Source: Myxococcales bacterium (lineage in GTDB: Bacteria; Myxococcota_A; Polyangia; Polyangiales; Ga0077539). Taken from it: a stretch of DNA of 64,000 bases. Positions 47,909 through 57,539 of the stretch are shown piece after piece. The notes under the pieces are model-generated. The model ran no database searches and was not told the DNA's origin. It was given only the letters and a program-made list of their open reading frames with translations. The stretch lies in NCBI GenBank assembly GCA_016792845.1, contig JAEUKH010000003.1, forward strand, positions 34,567-98,566, read 5' to 3'. A program made the position numbers and the translations under genes. Each line of letters starts with the position of its first letter. Position 1 is the first letter of the stretch.

Positions 47909-50900
47909 CGCGCACCTCCCTGGGGGCTCGCCGCGCCAGGCACGGCGACGGCCTGGAGCTGCCCTTCGGTGGCCTCGAAGCGGAGCCGCGGGTGATCGGG
48001 GTCGAAGTGCAACACCTGGCGGGAGACGCGCTCGTTCGAGCGGCCCTCGTTCCAGATCACGATGAGCTCGGCGTCGCCGCGGGGCCGGGCGCCACCGCCG
48101 CGGCGCACCTCGAGCCCGAGCCGCGCCGGGGCGTCGAGGAGCGAGGTGCTCTCAAGCGGAAAGGTGCTCGCCACGAGGTCGGCCCGCCGCGCGGGCTCGT
48201 CGGGCAAGGTGAGCCACAGCTCGGCGTCATCGTCGGGGTGCTGCCACCGCACGATGGCCCGCAGCGCGCCGGCCGTGCGCGCGGCGGGGCTGCGACGCCA
48301 GCGGGCCCTGAGCGCGTCGAGGGTGGCCCGCGACACCTCGGGCGAGGCGCCCGCGAGGCCTAGCTCGGTGGCGATCCACGCGACGGCGGCTTCGGTGACG
48401 GTGCCCATCACCCCTGGCTGGCTCTGGGTCACCACGCGCTCGGCGAGCCTGATGGCCTCATCGAGGCGGCCCGCGGCCCGCGCCGCGGCGGCGAGGCGCA
48501 AGAGGATCTCGGGCGCGTCGGCGAGCTGCGCGGCGAGGGTCTGATACTGCCGATAGGCCTCGTCGGCCCAGCCGTGCGCGAGGGCGATGTCACCCAAGCG
48601 GCGCCGCGCGAAGGGGTCGTCGGGGGCGAACTCGACGATCTCGCTGAAGGTGCGCCGGGCCTCGGCCTCGTCGCCCACGCTGAGCAAGGCCTCGCCCGCC
48701 GCGGTGCGGACCCGCGCGTCGGTGCGCGGATCCTCTCGGAGACGCGTCGCCGTACGCTGGACCTCGCCCCGGTCGCGGGCCGTCGCCGCCGCGTCAAGGA
48801 GCAGCATCGCGAGGTCGAGGTCGTCAGGGTACCGGCGCGTCAGCTGCCGCAGCACGTTGACCCGCTCGGCCGGGCTCGTGACCCGCGCGAGGGCCGCCGT
48901 GAGGGTCTCGTTGTCGAGCCGGAGGAGCCCCAACTCCGAGGCCCGCGCGAGCTCGCCCGAGCGCGAGAGGGTGCGCAAGAGCACGTCGCGGAGCCACCCG
49001 CGGGCCCCCGGGTCGCGCATCGCCCGATAGAGCGCGAGCTGCCCGTCGACGCTGCTCACATGGCTCACCATCGTGCGCAAGAGCGCCACCCGGTCGGGCC
49101 AGGCCGGGAGCTCGCAGTCGCGCCGCGCCGCCGCCCACACCTGCATCGCGCCTTGGGCGCCGGGCCGCGTCGCGAGGCGCTCGCGCCAGAGCCCGATGCG
49201 CTCGGCCAGGGTCACCGCCGCCGCGTCGCTGCATCGCTGCAACACTCGCGCTGCCACAGTGGCACCGGCTGGCCCATTGCCAAGCTGTGCCATACGTGTG
49301 CCACTCGGGAGGTCGACGCCCTCGAAATCGCCGTCTACGGCGCCCTGGTCTCGGTCGCGCTCGCGCAGCACGGGGCGGTTCTGCTCTTCGGCGACCTCGC
49401 CGCCGCGTTCGGTCTCGTTCTGTCGGGCGACGCTGTCGTCGACGGGGCTGCCGAAGGTCGGACCGCGTCGGGCGTTGACCACCCGACGCCCCATCTGGCC
49501 CTCGTCTGAGGCGTGCCCGCGGGCGCGGCCGTCGGCGTTGGCGCTGAGGCCGTTGAAGAAGCCGCCTTGCCCGGCGCTCCCGCCGCCGCCGCCGGGGCGC
49601 GCCGCGCGGGCGAGGGTGGGCATCGGGGCGGCCGCGGGTGCGCTCTGGGCCATCGGCACCATCGCGGGGTCGGGCGCGGGCTCTGCGGGCGCTTCGGGCG
49701 TGGGCGCGGCGGCCACGGCGACGGGGGGCGGCGCGGGCGCGATCTCGGCCTCGGCGGTGGTGGTGGCGCCGGTGGCCGTCGCCCGGCCCGAGGGCATCGC
49801 CGGGGCTGCGGGCTGAGCGGCGTTCTGCGCGACGTTCTGGGCGGCCGGTGCGGGGCCGTTGTTGCCCCCGAGGGGCTCGACGACGGCGGGCATGGCCGGG
49901 GCCTCGCGCGAGGCCCGGTCGGCGCTGCGGGTGCAACCGACCAAGGGCAAGAGGTCGAAGACCGAGAAGGGCTCTCGGGCCGACTGTGTGCCAACGTACT
50001 GGTACTGGTCTTCGCCGGGCACGAAGAGCGAGGTGAAGGGGGTGATGAGCCCGAAGCGGGTGCCGAGCTCGACCACCACCATGCGCGATTCGCCGCGGGC
50101 GAGGAGGTGATCGAGGCGCTCGGTGGCCCATCGCAAGCGGAGGTCGCCGCGGTCTTCGAGGGTGCGCCCCTGGAGGGCGAGGGTCTCGACGAAATCACGC
50201 CCCTGCCAGCTCGCGCGTACGGTCACCGTGCGGGGCGCGGCGCCCGAGAGGCGGCCGATGGCGATGAGGGGCTCGCCGGCCGGGAGGTCGACGGCGTCGG
50301 TGGGGTACACCCGCTCGACCGAGGGCCCGAGGTCGACCCTGAAGTTGCGAACGAGGGGGCGTGACACATGTGCCAGAATGTCGAGGGCGGCCCCGGCGAT
50401 TTCGCCGCGGCGGGTGACCCGGGTCGAGAAGCCGCTCGGTTCGGTGAGGCCCGCGAGGAGGTCGAGGCGGGGCGCGTCGCCGACGGCGATGGCGTAGAGC
50501 CGCGGGCGAGGGGTCATCCGGGCGAGACGGGCCCGAAGGGCCGGGAGCTCGCGCTCGCCCACGGTGGCGAGGCCGTCGCCGAGGTAGAGCACGGCCCCGT
50601 TGCGCTGCGGGTCGAGCGCAGAGTGGGCGGCTTCGAGCATCGCGCCGAGGTCGGTGGCGCCCCCGCGGCGGTCGCGCGAGAGGGCGTCGAGGATGGCCCG
50701 CTGGGTCTCGGCGGTGGCGGGCCGGAGGGCGGCCGAGGGGCTCCCCGCGGGGCGCGTCGCGACGTCGCCCGCGAGCACGAGGACGCGGTCGTTGGCCGAG
50801 AGCGAGCGCACCAGGGCCTCGGCCATCGCCTGCTGGAGCTGGAGCGTGGTGCCCTCGGTGGCGGCCGAGTGGTCGGCCACGATGACGAGGTCGACGCCCT

Positions 50901-52290
50901 CATCGCGGGCCTCTCGGGCGGCCGGGGCGGGCGCTTGCACGGCGACCCTGATGAAGCCCGCGCGGTCGATGGCGGCGCCGGTGCGGGCCCGGCCCGTGGC
51001 GTCGTCGGTGGGCTGAACCCGCACGTAGCTCGCCGGGGGCAGCGGGTCGGTCTTCATCTCGACCACGAAGTCGCTCGTGGGGATGGTGTCGCTCGCGGCG
51101 AGGGTGACGTGGTCGTCGCTGCGGCGCGCACCCGCCGAGGCGCGCACCTCGTGGGCGCCGGCGTTGCGGAGGTCGAGGTCGGCCCGGAGCTCGCCCACCC
51201 GGGTGCCGAGGGTGGCCAAGGGGAGGCGGTAGCTCCGGAGCCCGGCGGCGTTGGTGGGGAGCCACTGGGTGTAGCGCACGACGATGCGGCGGGTGGCGGC
51301 GGGCTGGATGGGGTAGAGCCGGGCGTGGTAGCGGCCCGGGGCGTCCCATTCGAGGAGGGCGGGGTCGAAGGTCGAGCCGCGGTAAACCTGGGCCTGGTAG
51401 GCCGCGGCCGCGCTCTGGCGCTCTTGGACCACGCCGTCGACCAGGGTGCCGCGGCGGTCAACCGCGAAGCGCTGGAGCACCGCGCCGCGCGGCACCATGA
51501 GCGTGTAGAGCCCCTCGACGGTGTCGCCCGCGGGGTTGAAAAAGGTCTGTTCGAGCTCGGTGATGGCCAGGTCGCCGAGCACCGTGACGTGGGCGTCGAC
51601 CCGCTGCAGCGCGAGGGGCCACCGCGGCGCGCCGGCCTCGTCGGGGCGCCGCGCGGCGACGGCCCCGAGGCCCTCGGTCTCGCCCCCCTGGATGCCAAAG
51701 GTGACGTTGTCGGCGAGGCCCCCCGTCCAGTCGTCGAAGAGGGGGCGTGGTGCCACGGTGGCACTCGACTGGCTCAGTCTGGCACGCTCACCGGCCCGCA
51801 CGGCGCCGCGGCGCGAACCGGCCTCGTACGCGATTTCGCCCTCGATCACGTCGACCACGGTGTTGGCACCCTCGCGGCTCACGCTGGCCTGGGCCCCGCG
51901 GAGCCGCAGCGTCACGCCCTCGCTCTCGAGCACCGCCGGGTCGGGGTCGGCGTCGGCGCGGACGGTGCCGCGGGTGACCCACGCGCGCCCCTCGACGAGG
52001 GTGGCCCGGTCACGCTCCGAGATCGTCACTCGCGCGCCCTGGTCGAGCAAGAGGCCCTCGCCATGGTCGAGCCGCACGAGGGCCCGGCCTGTGCGGGCGT
52101 GCACCGTGGCGCCGCGGGCGAGCCTGGCGGTGCGCTCGACGGGGCGCGCGGCCTGCGAGGGCTCGGTGACGTCGACGGCGGCGCGGAGCCGCTCGACCTC
52201 GGCCACGGTGTCGGTGAGGCGGCCCTCGGGCGTGCAGGCTTCGAGGGCGACGAGGGCCGAGAGGCCCACAAAAACGCCTGAGATACGCAT
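47905..52290 (-). CDS. FecR-VIT-VWA-TPR lipoprotein (paralogue)
   Basis: The ATG at 52290 is chosen because it starts a signal peptide MRISGVFVGLSALVALEAC; the frame is open further upstream without signal character. The 1461-aa protein has a FecR-like domain (about 60-180), a VIT domain (about 225-400, LGDLAITELEQTFFNPAGDT), a VWA domain (about 460-620, VDLVIVADHSAATEG and GGATDLGAMLEAA) and an Ala/Pro/Gly-rich linker (about 770-960). Its C-terminal half has TPR-like helices (GDEAEARRTFSEIVEFAPDD). The MIDAS motif is D-H-S-A-A, degenerate like its partner. The two genes overlap by 4 bp and are tandem duplicates that have diverged; they are probably co-translated and may form a complex. Confidence 0.85.
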   Translation of the reverse strand: MRISGVFVGLSALVALEACTPEGRLTDTVAEVERLRAAVDVTEPSQAARPVERTARLARGATVHARTGRALVRLDHGEGLLLDQGARVTISERDRATLVEGRAWVTRGTVRADADPDPAVLESEGVTLRLRGAQASVSREGANTVVDVIEGEIAYEAGSRRGAVRAGERARLSQSSATVAPRPLFDDWTGGLADNVTFGIQGGETEGLGAVAARRPDEAGAPRWPLALQRVDAHVTVLGDLAITELEQTFFNPAGDTVEGLYTLMVPRGAVLQRFAVDRRGTLVDGVVQERQSAAAAYQAQVYRGSTFDPALLEWDAPGRYHARLYPIQPAATRRIVVRYTQWLPTNAAGLRSYRLPLATLGTRVGELRADLDLRNAGAHEVRASAGARRSDDHVTLAASDTIPTSDFVVEMKTDPLPPASYVRVQPTDDATGRARTGAAIDRAGFIRVAVQAPAPAAREARDEGVDLVIVADHSAATEGTTLQLQQAMAEALVRSLSANDRVLVLAGDVATRPAGSPSAALRPATAETQRAILDALSRDRRGGATDLGAMLEAAHSALDPQRNGAVLYLGDGLATVGERELPALRARLARMTPRPRLYAIAVGDAPRLDLLAGLTEPSGFSTRVTRRGEIAGAALDILAHVSRPLVRNFRVDLGPSVERVYPTDAVDLPAGEPLIAIGRLSGAAPRTVTVRASWQGRDFVETLALQGRTLEDRGDLRLRWATERLDHLLARGESRMVVVELGTRFGLITPFTSLFVPGEDQYQYVGTQSAREPFSVFDLLPLVGCTRSADRASREAPAMPAVVEPLGGNNGPAPAAQNVAQNAAQPAAPAMPSGRATATGATTTAEAEIAPAPPPVAVAAAPTPEAPAEPAPDPAMVPMAQSAPAAAPMPTLARAARPGGGGGSAGQGGFFNGLSANADGRARGHASDEGQMGRRVVNARRGPTFGSPVDDSVARQNETERGGEVAEEQNRPVLRERDRDQGAVDGDFEGVDLPSGTRMAQLGNGPAGATVAARVLQRCSDAAAVTLAERIGLWRERLATRPGAQGAMQVWAAARRDCELPAWPDRVALLRTMVSHVSSVDGQLALYRAMRDPGARGWLRDVLLRTLSRSGELARASELGLLRLDNETLTAALARVTSPAERVNVLRQLTRRYPDDLDLAMLLLDAAATARDRGEVQRTATRLREDPRTDARVRTAAGEALLSVGDEAEARRTFSEIVEFAPDDPFARRRLGDIALAHGWADEAYRQYQTLAAQLADAPEILLRLAAAARAAGRLDEAIRLAERVVTQSQPGVMGTVTEAAVAWIATELGLAGASPEVSRATLDALRARWRRSPAARTAGALRAIVRWQHPDDDAELWLTLPDEPARRADLVASTFPLESTSLLDAPARLGLEVRRGGGARPRGDAELIVIWNEGRSNERVSRQVLHFDPDHPRLRFEATEGQLQAVAVPGAASPQGGAR

Positions 52291-52525
52291 GATTTCTCTG
52301 AGACCCCCGCACGAGAAGGGCGGCGACGCCACCGCCCGGTTCGGGGGGTGGGTCCGCGCGAAGACGACCCGCCGCGCAGCATCGCACGAGCGGGCCCACG
52401 GCGTCGTGCCGTTCTGTTCGGGCTCAGACGGCGCGCGGAGCCGCTCCCTTGGGCCCGTCGCGCGGGTGACCAAAGTCGTGCCGATGGCGCGGCGCAGCGC
52501 AGAGAAGCCTTGACAAAGTGTCCCG

Positions 52526-53593
52526 ATGGAAGGCCGAATCGCGCTTCCTATGGCGGCAACAGGGCGGGTTGTGGGGGCGCGGGCAGCGCTTCTCACGCTG
52601 GGCGTGGCGTGTGGTCTCGGGGTGAGCGCGATGGCGCCCCGCGAGGCCCAGGCTCAAGATCGATTCAACACCCGGCAGGGGCGTGTGACCAACGGGCTGT
52701 TCTACCGCTCGACGGTGGCGCTGCGGTTGAACCCGTTGGGCCTGTTCGGTGAGGTGCGCGCGGGCTATCGGCGTCGGCTCTTTGACACCCCGGGCGCGAG
52801 CATCTTGCTGAAGAACACGTACATCGCCGCGGGGGTGAGCATGGTGGCCTCGCCGGCCTTCGCGCGCCCGGGCGTCTTCGTCGAGTTTCAGCCGCTGGCC
52901 ATTTTGCAGTTTCAGGCCGTGTTCGAGCGCGTCTGGTGGTTCGGCAACTTTCAGTTCTTTCAGTCGTGGCCCACGGTGGTGGGGCCGCGGCAGTCGAACG
53001 GCCAGGCCGACGGGCCGAACAGCTATTCAGACAACCAGCTGAACCTCAACCGAGACGCGCCCGACAGCGACCCGCGCAGCAACTACAGCACCACGGGGTA
53101 CAACCTCACCCTCGGGGGCCTGCTGCAAGCCAAGGTGGGCGACCTCGCAATTCGCAGCAACTTCCGCGGCGTCCGCTACTTCATGGACACCCGCACGAGC
53201 CCCGGCCAGAGCCAGCCCGACCGCGTGTCGTACGACCCCTTCTACGACACCCTCGTGCCCGCCCACGGCTGGCTCTTCCTCAACGACACCGACCTCATCT
53301 ACCAAATGTCTGACCTGGGCGTGAACATCGGCGCCCGGCTCTCGACGGTGATCCCGCTCTACGACGGTGTCGACTACGCCGCGGGCGAGGCCCAAGAGAA
53401 CGACAACACCACCATGCGCCTCGGGCCCATCGTGTCGTACACCTTCCGCGAGCAGCGCCACCGCGCCTTCAACGCACCCACGGTCTTCGTGCTGACCCAA
53501 TGGTGGCTGCGGCACCCGTACCGTACAGGCCTTGAGACCTCGCAAGGCGTGCCGATGTTCGTGGCCGGGTTCAGCTTCCGCGGCGACTCCTGA
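52526..53593 (+). CDS. putative outer-membrane beta-barrel protein
   Basis: A signal peptide precedes QAQDRFNTRQGR; ATGs at 52526 and 52550 are both possible. The roughly 310-residue mature part alternates polar and aromatic residues in strand-like blocks (VFVEFQPLAILQFQAVFERVW, AKVGDLAIRSNFRGVRYFMD, NIGARLSTVIPLYDGVDYA). It ends TQWWLRHPYRTG...VAGFSFRGDS. No named family is recognised. It is divergent from the VIT/VWA pair across a 235-bp gap in which I see nothing certain. Confidence 0.62.
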   Translation: MEGRIALPMAATGRVVGARAALLTLGVACGLGVSAMAPREAQAQDRFNTRQGRVTNGLFYRSTVALRLNPLGLFGEVRAGYRRRLFDTPGASILLKNTYIAAGVSMVASPAFARPGVFVEFQPLAILQFQAVFERVWWFGNFQFFQSWPTVVGPRQSNGQADGPNSYSDNQLNLNRDAPDSDPRSNYSTTGYNLTLGGLLQAKVGDLAIRSNFRGVRYFMDTRTSPGQSQPDRVSYDPFYDTLVPAHGWLFLNDTDLIYQMSDLGVNIGARLSTVIPLYDGVDYAAGEAQENDNTTMRLGPIVSYTFREQRHRAFNAPTVFVLTQWWLRHPYRTGLETSQGVPMFVAGFSFRGDS

Positions 53594-53720
53594 GGGCCGC
53601 CTCGCGGTCGCCATATCTCGCCTCGAAAACGCCCAATTCTAGGGCACTCTATAGAGATTCTGAGACTCATTTTCAATTTAATCCTTGGCCTTTGGGTCGG
53701 AGGCTGTGTAGCGTCGCGGG

Positions 53721-54938
53721 GTGTTGAAGCGGCTGTTGTGCTTGGGCTTTGTGGGTGCGTCGTGGCTCGGCGGGTGCGGCGGCGGGGGCGCGGCTGACGC
53801 CGGTGCGGTCGACGCGGGCCTCTCGGATGCGGGTGCGGCGGATACGGGGCCGGTCGACGCGGGGCCGCCGCCGGTGCGTTTGGGGCTGAACGACGTGTCG
53901 GTGCTCTTCCCCTTGCCCGAGTCGCTTGAGGCCGAGGGGTATCTTGGGCCGCAAGACATGGGGGCCCGCGGCGTTCTCTTGCCGCAAGAGGTCTTCGACC
54001 AGGTGCCGACCTTCCCTGTGATGCCGGCCGACGGGCTCTTGTACGGGCGGCTTCGGGTGTTGGCGATTCGGGTCGACACTTGCGGAGGCTTGCCGAGCGA
54101 CTGTCACCCCGAGCTTCGCATGGTGATGCAGCCGCTGAACCCGAACGGGTTGGCCCGCGACTCGGCCTTGCATTTGTTCTACCGGCTCACGCCCGAGGCG
54201 ATGACGGCGGTGGTGGCGGGGCTCCGCGAGGCGCATCGCTTGGGCGACGACACCGCGGCCATGCCGCTCTCGGTGCACCCGACGCTGGCCGCCCAGGGGG
54301 TGACCGGCGCGTACGGGGCGGCCCTCCGGCGCCTGGTGTTGCAGCACGTCGGGGCCGAGAATCTCTTGCGGGTGACCTTCTTTTTGCGGGCTCCGCCGGT
54401 GCAAGAGGTGTGGTTCTTCGGCGGCTTCGAGCGGGGCAAAGAGGGCCCCTTCGCGCCGATGACCATCGTGGGCGTGGGCCGCGGCAACCAGCGGGTGATT
54501 CTCACCCAGACCGAGGGCGGGTATTCGTTCGATTTTACGCCCGTGGCGGCGATGCCCGAAGACGGTCGAGCGCTCTTGAGCAGCAGCGCGGCGGCGGCCG
54601 CCAGCGACGAGGCGCGGAGGGCTGCGTTCGGGTCGTTTCTGCGGGTCGAGAACCCGCGGAGGTACGTTCCTGACCAGCTTCCGTGTGCGGGGTGTCATGT
54701 GGCGGCCTTTGTGCGGAGCGAGGTCTCGCGGCGACACGGGCTGAGCGCGGCGACCTTCGGCGACGACCCGTTTCGGGCCGAGCGCGACCTGACGATGCAG
54801 GGCACTGCGGGCGAAAATGCCTCGTCGTTACGGGCCTTTGGCTACTTCAGGGCCGAGCCCATGATCGCCCAGCGCACCATCAACGAGAGCGCCGCGGTGC
54901 TCGAACATCTCGAACGCACCTACCCCGCGACGCGCTGA
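53721..54938 (+). CDS. lipoprotein with one CXXCH motif
   Basis: The GTG start gives MLKRLLCLGFVGASWLGGC, a lipoprotein signal (Cys19), followed by an Asp/Ala/Gly-Pro linker. The 405-aa protein has no Cys-rich repeats. Near the C-terminus QLPCAGCHVAAFV holds a CXXCH haem c attachment motif, with Met residues further on that could be the distal ligand. The rest is a mixed alpha/beta region I do not recognise. A mono-haem cytochrome-like lipoprotein is possible; the motif alone is weak evidence. Confidence 0.65.
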   Translation: MLKRLLCLGFVGASWLGGCGGGGAADAGAVDAGLSDAGAADTGPVDAGPPPVRLGLNDVSVLFPLPESLEAEGYLGPQDMGARGVLLPQEVFDQVPTFPVMPADGLLYGRLRVLAIRVDTCGGLPSDCHPELRMVMQPLNPNGLARDSALHLFYRLTPEAMTAVVAGLREAHRLGDDTAAMPLSVHPTLAAQGVTGAYGAALRRLVLQHVGAENLLRVTFFLRAPPVQEVWFFGGFERGKEGPFAPMTIVGVGRGNQRVILTQTEGGYSFDFTPVAAMPEDGRALLSSSAAAAASDEARRAAFGSFLRVENPRRYVPDQLPCAGCHVAAFVRSEVSRRHGLSAATFGDDPFRAERDLTMQGTAGENASSLRAFGYFRAEPMIAQRTINESAAVLEHLERTYPATR

Positions 54939-55002
54939 CGTCGCCCGCTGCGGCGCTGGCCCGAAGTGGCGCGGCGTCGCGAGGCCGTCGTAGAGCCCGG
55001 CC

Positions 55003-56421
55003 ATGAAAATCTCTAGTCGGCGACGAATGACCCGCGGATGGCGCGCAGCGGGCGCGGTGTTGGTGCTGTCAGGCTGCGCTCCGACGGCCTCGTCTGGCGG
55101 CGGCGATGCGGGCGCCGGGGGCCCAGAGACAGGGCTCGGGGTCGACGTCGAAGGCGACGCCGCGGGGCCGGTTGACGCTGCCGCAGAAGACCGCGAAGCG
55201 GTGCGCGAAGACGCGGCCCTGTCAGACGCGCCCCGGGGCGAAGATGCGGGCAGCCCCGATGTAGGCGCCGTCGATGCGGGCGCCGTCGATGCGGGCGCCG
55301 TCGATGTGGTCGATGGGGGCAGTGCCGACGCGGGCGGTTCTGACGTGGGCGCGGTCGATGCGGGCGGTGCCGACGCGGGCGGCTCCGACGTGGCTGCGGT
55401 CGACGCGTGCGTGCGTCGCTGCGACGGGCGACAATGCGGCGACGACGGCTGCGGCGGAACCTGCATGCCAGGCTGCAATGCGGGGCAAATGTGCATCGAG
55501 AGCACGGGGCTCTGCGTCACCCCCGCGCCCACCTGGAGGCGGCGCACGCCGAGCGCGGTGCCCACCGGGAGAAACCTCGCCACGATGGTCTTCGACAGCG
55601 CCCGCGCGGTGACGGTGCTCTTCGGCGGCGACTCGCGCAGCGCCACCTACGACAGCGAGACCTGGGAGTTTGACGGCACCAACTGGGCCCGACGGAGCCC
55701 CACCGCAGTGGCCACAGGGCGCAACATGGCCAGCATGGCCTTTGACAGCGCCCGCGGGGTCACGGTGCTCTTCGGCGGCGACTCGCGCAGCGCCACCTAC
55801 GACAGCGAGACCTGGGAGTACAACGGAAGCACCTGGCGCCGACGCGCGACGGCCACGACGCCTCCGGGCCGCCAGCGCGCGAGCATGGCCTTCGACAGCG
55901 ACCGCAACGTGGTGGTGCTCTTCGGCGGCGACGCGTCGAACAGCACCTACGCGAGCGACACCTGGGAGTACGACGGCACCAACTGGGCGCGCCGCACGAC
56001 CGCGACCACGCCGCCCGGTCGGCACTCGGCGGTGATGGCCTACGACAGCCACCGTCGGGTGATGGTGCTCTTCGGCGGAAACTCAACCTCGTCGAGCTCG
56101 GCCAGCGACACCTGGGAGTACAACGGCACCACCTGGAGCCGACGCACGACGGTGAACAGCCCTCCGGGGCGCGTGTTGGCGAGCATGGCGTATGACAGCC
56201 GACGCCAGCGTGTGGTGCTCTTCGGCGGCGACTCGAACGAGGCCACCTATGCCACCGACACCTGGGAGTACGACGGCACCAACTGGCTCCGCCGGAGCAC
56301 CAGCGCGCCCACCGGCCGCAACCGCGCGACCATGAGCTACGACAGCGCCCGCGGGGTGACGGTGCTCTTCGGCGGCGACTCGCGAAGCGCCACCTACGAC
56401 AGCGAAACCTGGGAATACTGA
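55003..56421 (+). CDS. Kelch-repeat beta-propeller lipoprotein
   Basis: A lipoprotein signal (RRMTRGWRAAGAVLVLSGC) is followed by a long Asp/Ala/Gly/Val linker with GAVDAGAVDAGAVDVVDGG and a small Cys module (CDGRQCGDDGCGGTCMPGC). Six Kelch-like blades follow, each about 50 residues with the core VLFGGDSRSATYDSETWEY and a GR-A/S-M start. Six blades fit a closed beta-propeller. Blades 1, 2 and 6 are almost identical in DNA as well as in protein, indicating recent duplication or gene conversion. The protein ends exactly at a blade boundary. It is presumed cell-surface. An ATG at 55027 is an alternative start. Confidence 0.82.
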   Translation: MKISSRRRMTRGWRAAGAVLVLSGCAPTASSGGGDAGAGGPETGLGVDVEGDAAGPVDAAAEDREAVREDAALSDAPRGEDAGSPDVGAVDAGAVDAGAVDVVDGGSADAGGSDVGAVDAGGADAGGSDVAAVDACVRRCDGRQCGDDGCGGTCMPGCNAGQMCIESTGLCVTPAPTWRRRTPSAVPTGRNLATMVFDSARAVTVLFGGDSRSATYDSETWEFDGTNWARRSPTAVATGRNMASMAFDSARGVTVLFGGDSRSATYDSETWEYNGSTWRRRATATTPPGRQRASMAFDSDRNVVVLFGGDASNSTYASDTWEYDGTNWARRTTATTPPGRHSAVMAYDSHRRVMVLFGGNSTSSSSASDTWEYNGTTWSRRTTVNSPPGRVLASMAYDSRRQRVVLFGGDSNEATYATDTWEYDGTNWLRRSTSAPTGRNRATMSYDSARGVTVLFGGDSRSATYDSETWEY

Positions 56422-56503
56422 GCGGATCCAGGGGCGGGGCGGGGGCTGCGGGCGACAGCGAAAGCAACGGGCGGTTGCAGTCGCCGGGGTCGGCGAAGCG
56501 CGC

Positions 56504-57454
56504 TCATCGATCGAGCGGACTCACCACGCCGAGCGGCCCGCGGTGGACGATGTGGGTGTAGACCATGGTCGTCCGAACATCTTTGTGCCCGAGGAGGGTT
56601 TGGATGGTTCGGATGTCGGTTCCGCCTTCGAGGAGGTGGGTTGCGAAGCTGTGGCGCAGCGTGTGGCAGGTGACGCGCTGGTCGAGGTTGGCCGCGGTCG
56701 CAGCCTCGCGGATGGCCTTCTGGAGCGCGCTTTCGTGCAAGTGGTACCGCACCGAGCGGCCTGTGACTGGGTCGGCGCAGAGGCGTGACGCCGGGAAGAG
56801 GAACTGCCAGGCGAAGCTTGTGGCTGCCGCAGGCATCTTCGTACGAAGTGCCTCAGGGAGACTCACCTCGCCTCGACCGGCATCACGCTCGGCGCCATGG
56901 AGACGGCGGACGCTCTCGATCTGCATGGCCAACGACGCGCGCACCGAGGCGGGAAGCAGCGCAGGGCGGTCGTGCGCGCCCTTGCCACGCCGCACGGTGA
57001 TCTGACTGCGCTGCAGATCGATGTCCTTGATGCGGAGCGAAAGCACCTCTTGGAGACGGAGCCCGGAGCCGTAGAGCAACTCACCGAGAAGGCGGTAGGG
57101 CGGGTGGAGCGCTTCGAGCAGCGCGCGGACGGCCTCGGGAGAGAGAACGTTGGGGAGATGCTCGGGACGGCGCGCGCGTTCGAGACCGTCAAGGGCTGGC
57201 ATTTCGAGTTCGAGGACCTTGCGGTAGAGAAAGACGAGTGCGCAGAGGGCCTGGTTCTGGGTCGACGCCGAGGTGTGGCGGTTGACCGCAAGATGGTTGA
57301 GAAAGGCCGTGATTTCTGGAGCCCCCATTTCGCGCGGGTGCCGACGGTTGTGGAAACGAACAAACTCGCGTATCCACCGGAGGTAGGCTTCTTCGGTACG
57401 CGGGGAGTAGTGCAGACGGCGGAGGCTGAGGGTGACGGCTTCGAAGAGGGTCAT
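56504..57454 (-). CDS. intI: integron integrase IntI (tyrosine recombinase)
   Basis: The start is placed at 57454 (MTLFEAVTLSLRRLHYSPRT), with GGGAG about eight bases upstream; the frame continues 25 residues further with no family similarity. The 316-aa protein has the tyrosine recombinase catalytic set Arg133 (GSGLRLQE), Lys158 (GKGAHDR), His264-x-x-Arg267 (CHTLRHSFA), His290 (LLGH) and Tyr299 (MVYTH). Between them lies the IntI-specific insertion (about 195-225, VSLPEALRTKMPAAATSFAW), which separates integron integrases from XerC/D. It recombines attC (folded single strand) with attI. It looks intact. No LexA-like operator is evident upstream. Confidence 0.94.
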   Translation of the reverse strand: MTLFEAVTLSLRRLHYSPRTEEAYLRWIREFVRFHNRRHPREMGAPEITAFLNHLAVNRHTSASTQNQALCALVFLYRKVLELEMPALDGLERARRPEHLPNVLSPEAVRALLEALHPPYRLLGELLYGSGLRLQEVLSLRIKDIDLQRSQITVRRGKGAHDRPALLPASVRASLAMQIESVRRLHGAERDAGRGEVSLPEALRTKMPAAATSFAWQFLFPASRLCADPVTGRSVRYHLHESALQKAIREAATAANLDQRVTCHTLRHSFATHLLEGGTDIRTIQTLLGHKDVRTTMVYTHIVHRGPLGVVSPLDR

Positions 57455-57539
57455 GGCAGGGCTCCCAAGGCGCGCCGAAGGGCGCGGCGGGCGCGTTGTC
57501 GGAAGCAGGCGGGAGAAGGTTGTCTGCAAAGGGGAGGGG

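Noticed and set aside
50368..52281. A 637-codon plus-strand frame opposite the second VIT/VWA gene
   Set aside because: An antisense shadow without motif or ribosome-binding site.
56504..57454. XerC/XerD or phage integrase for the tyrosine recombinase
   Set aside because: The IntI-specific insertion (about residues 195-225), the adjacent attC array and the opposite orientation to the cassettes all point to an integron integrase.
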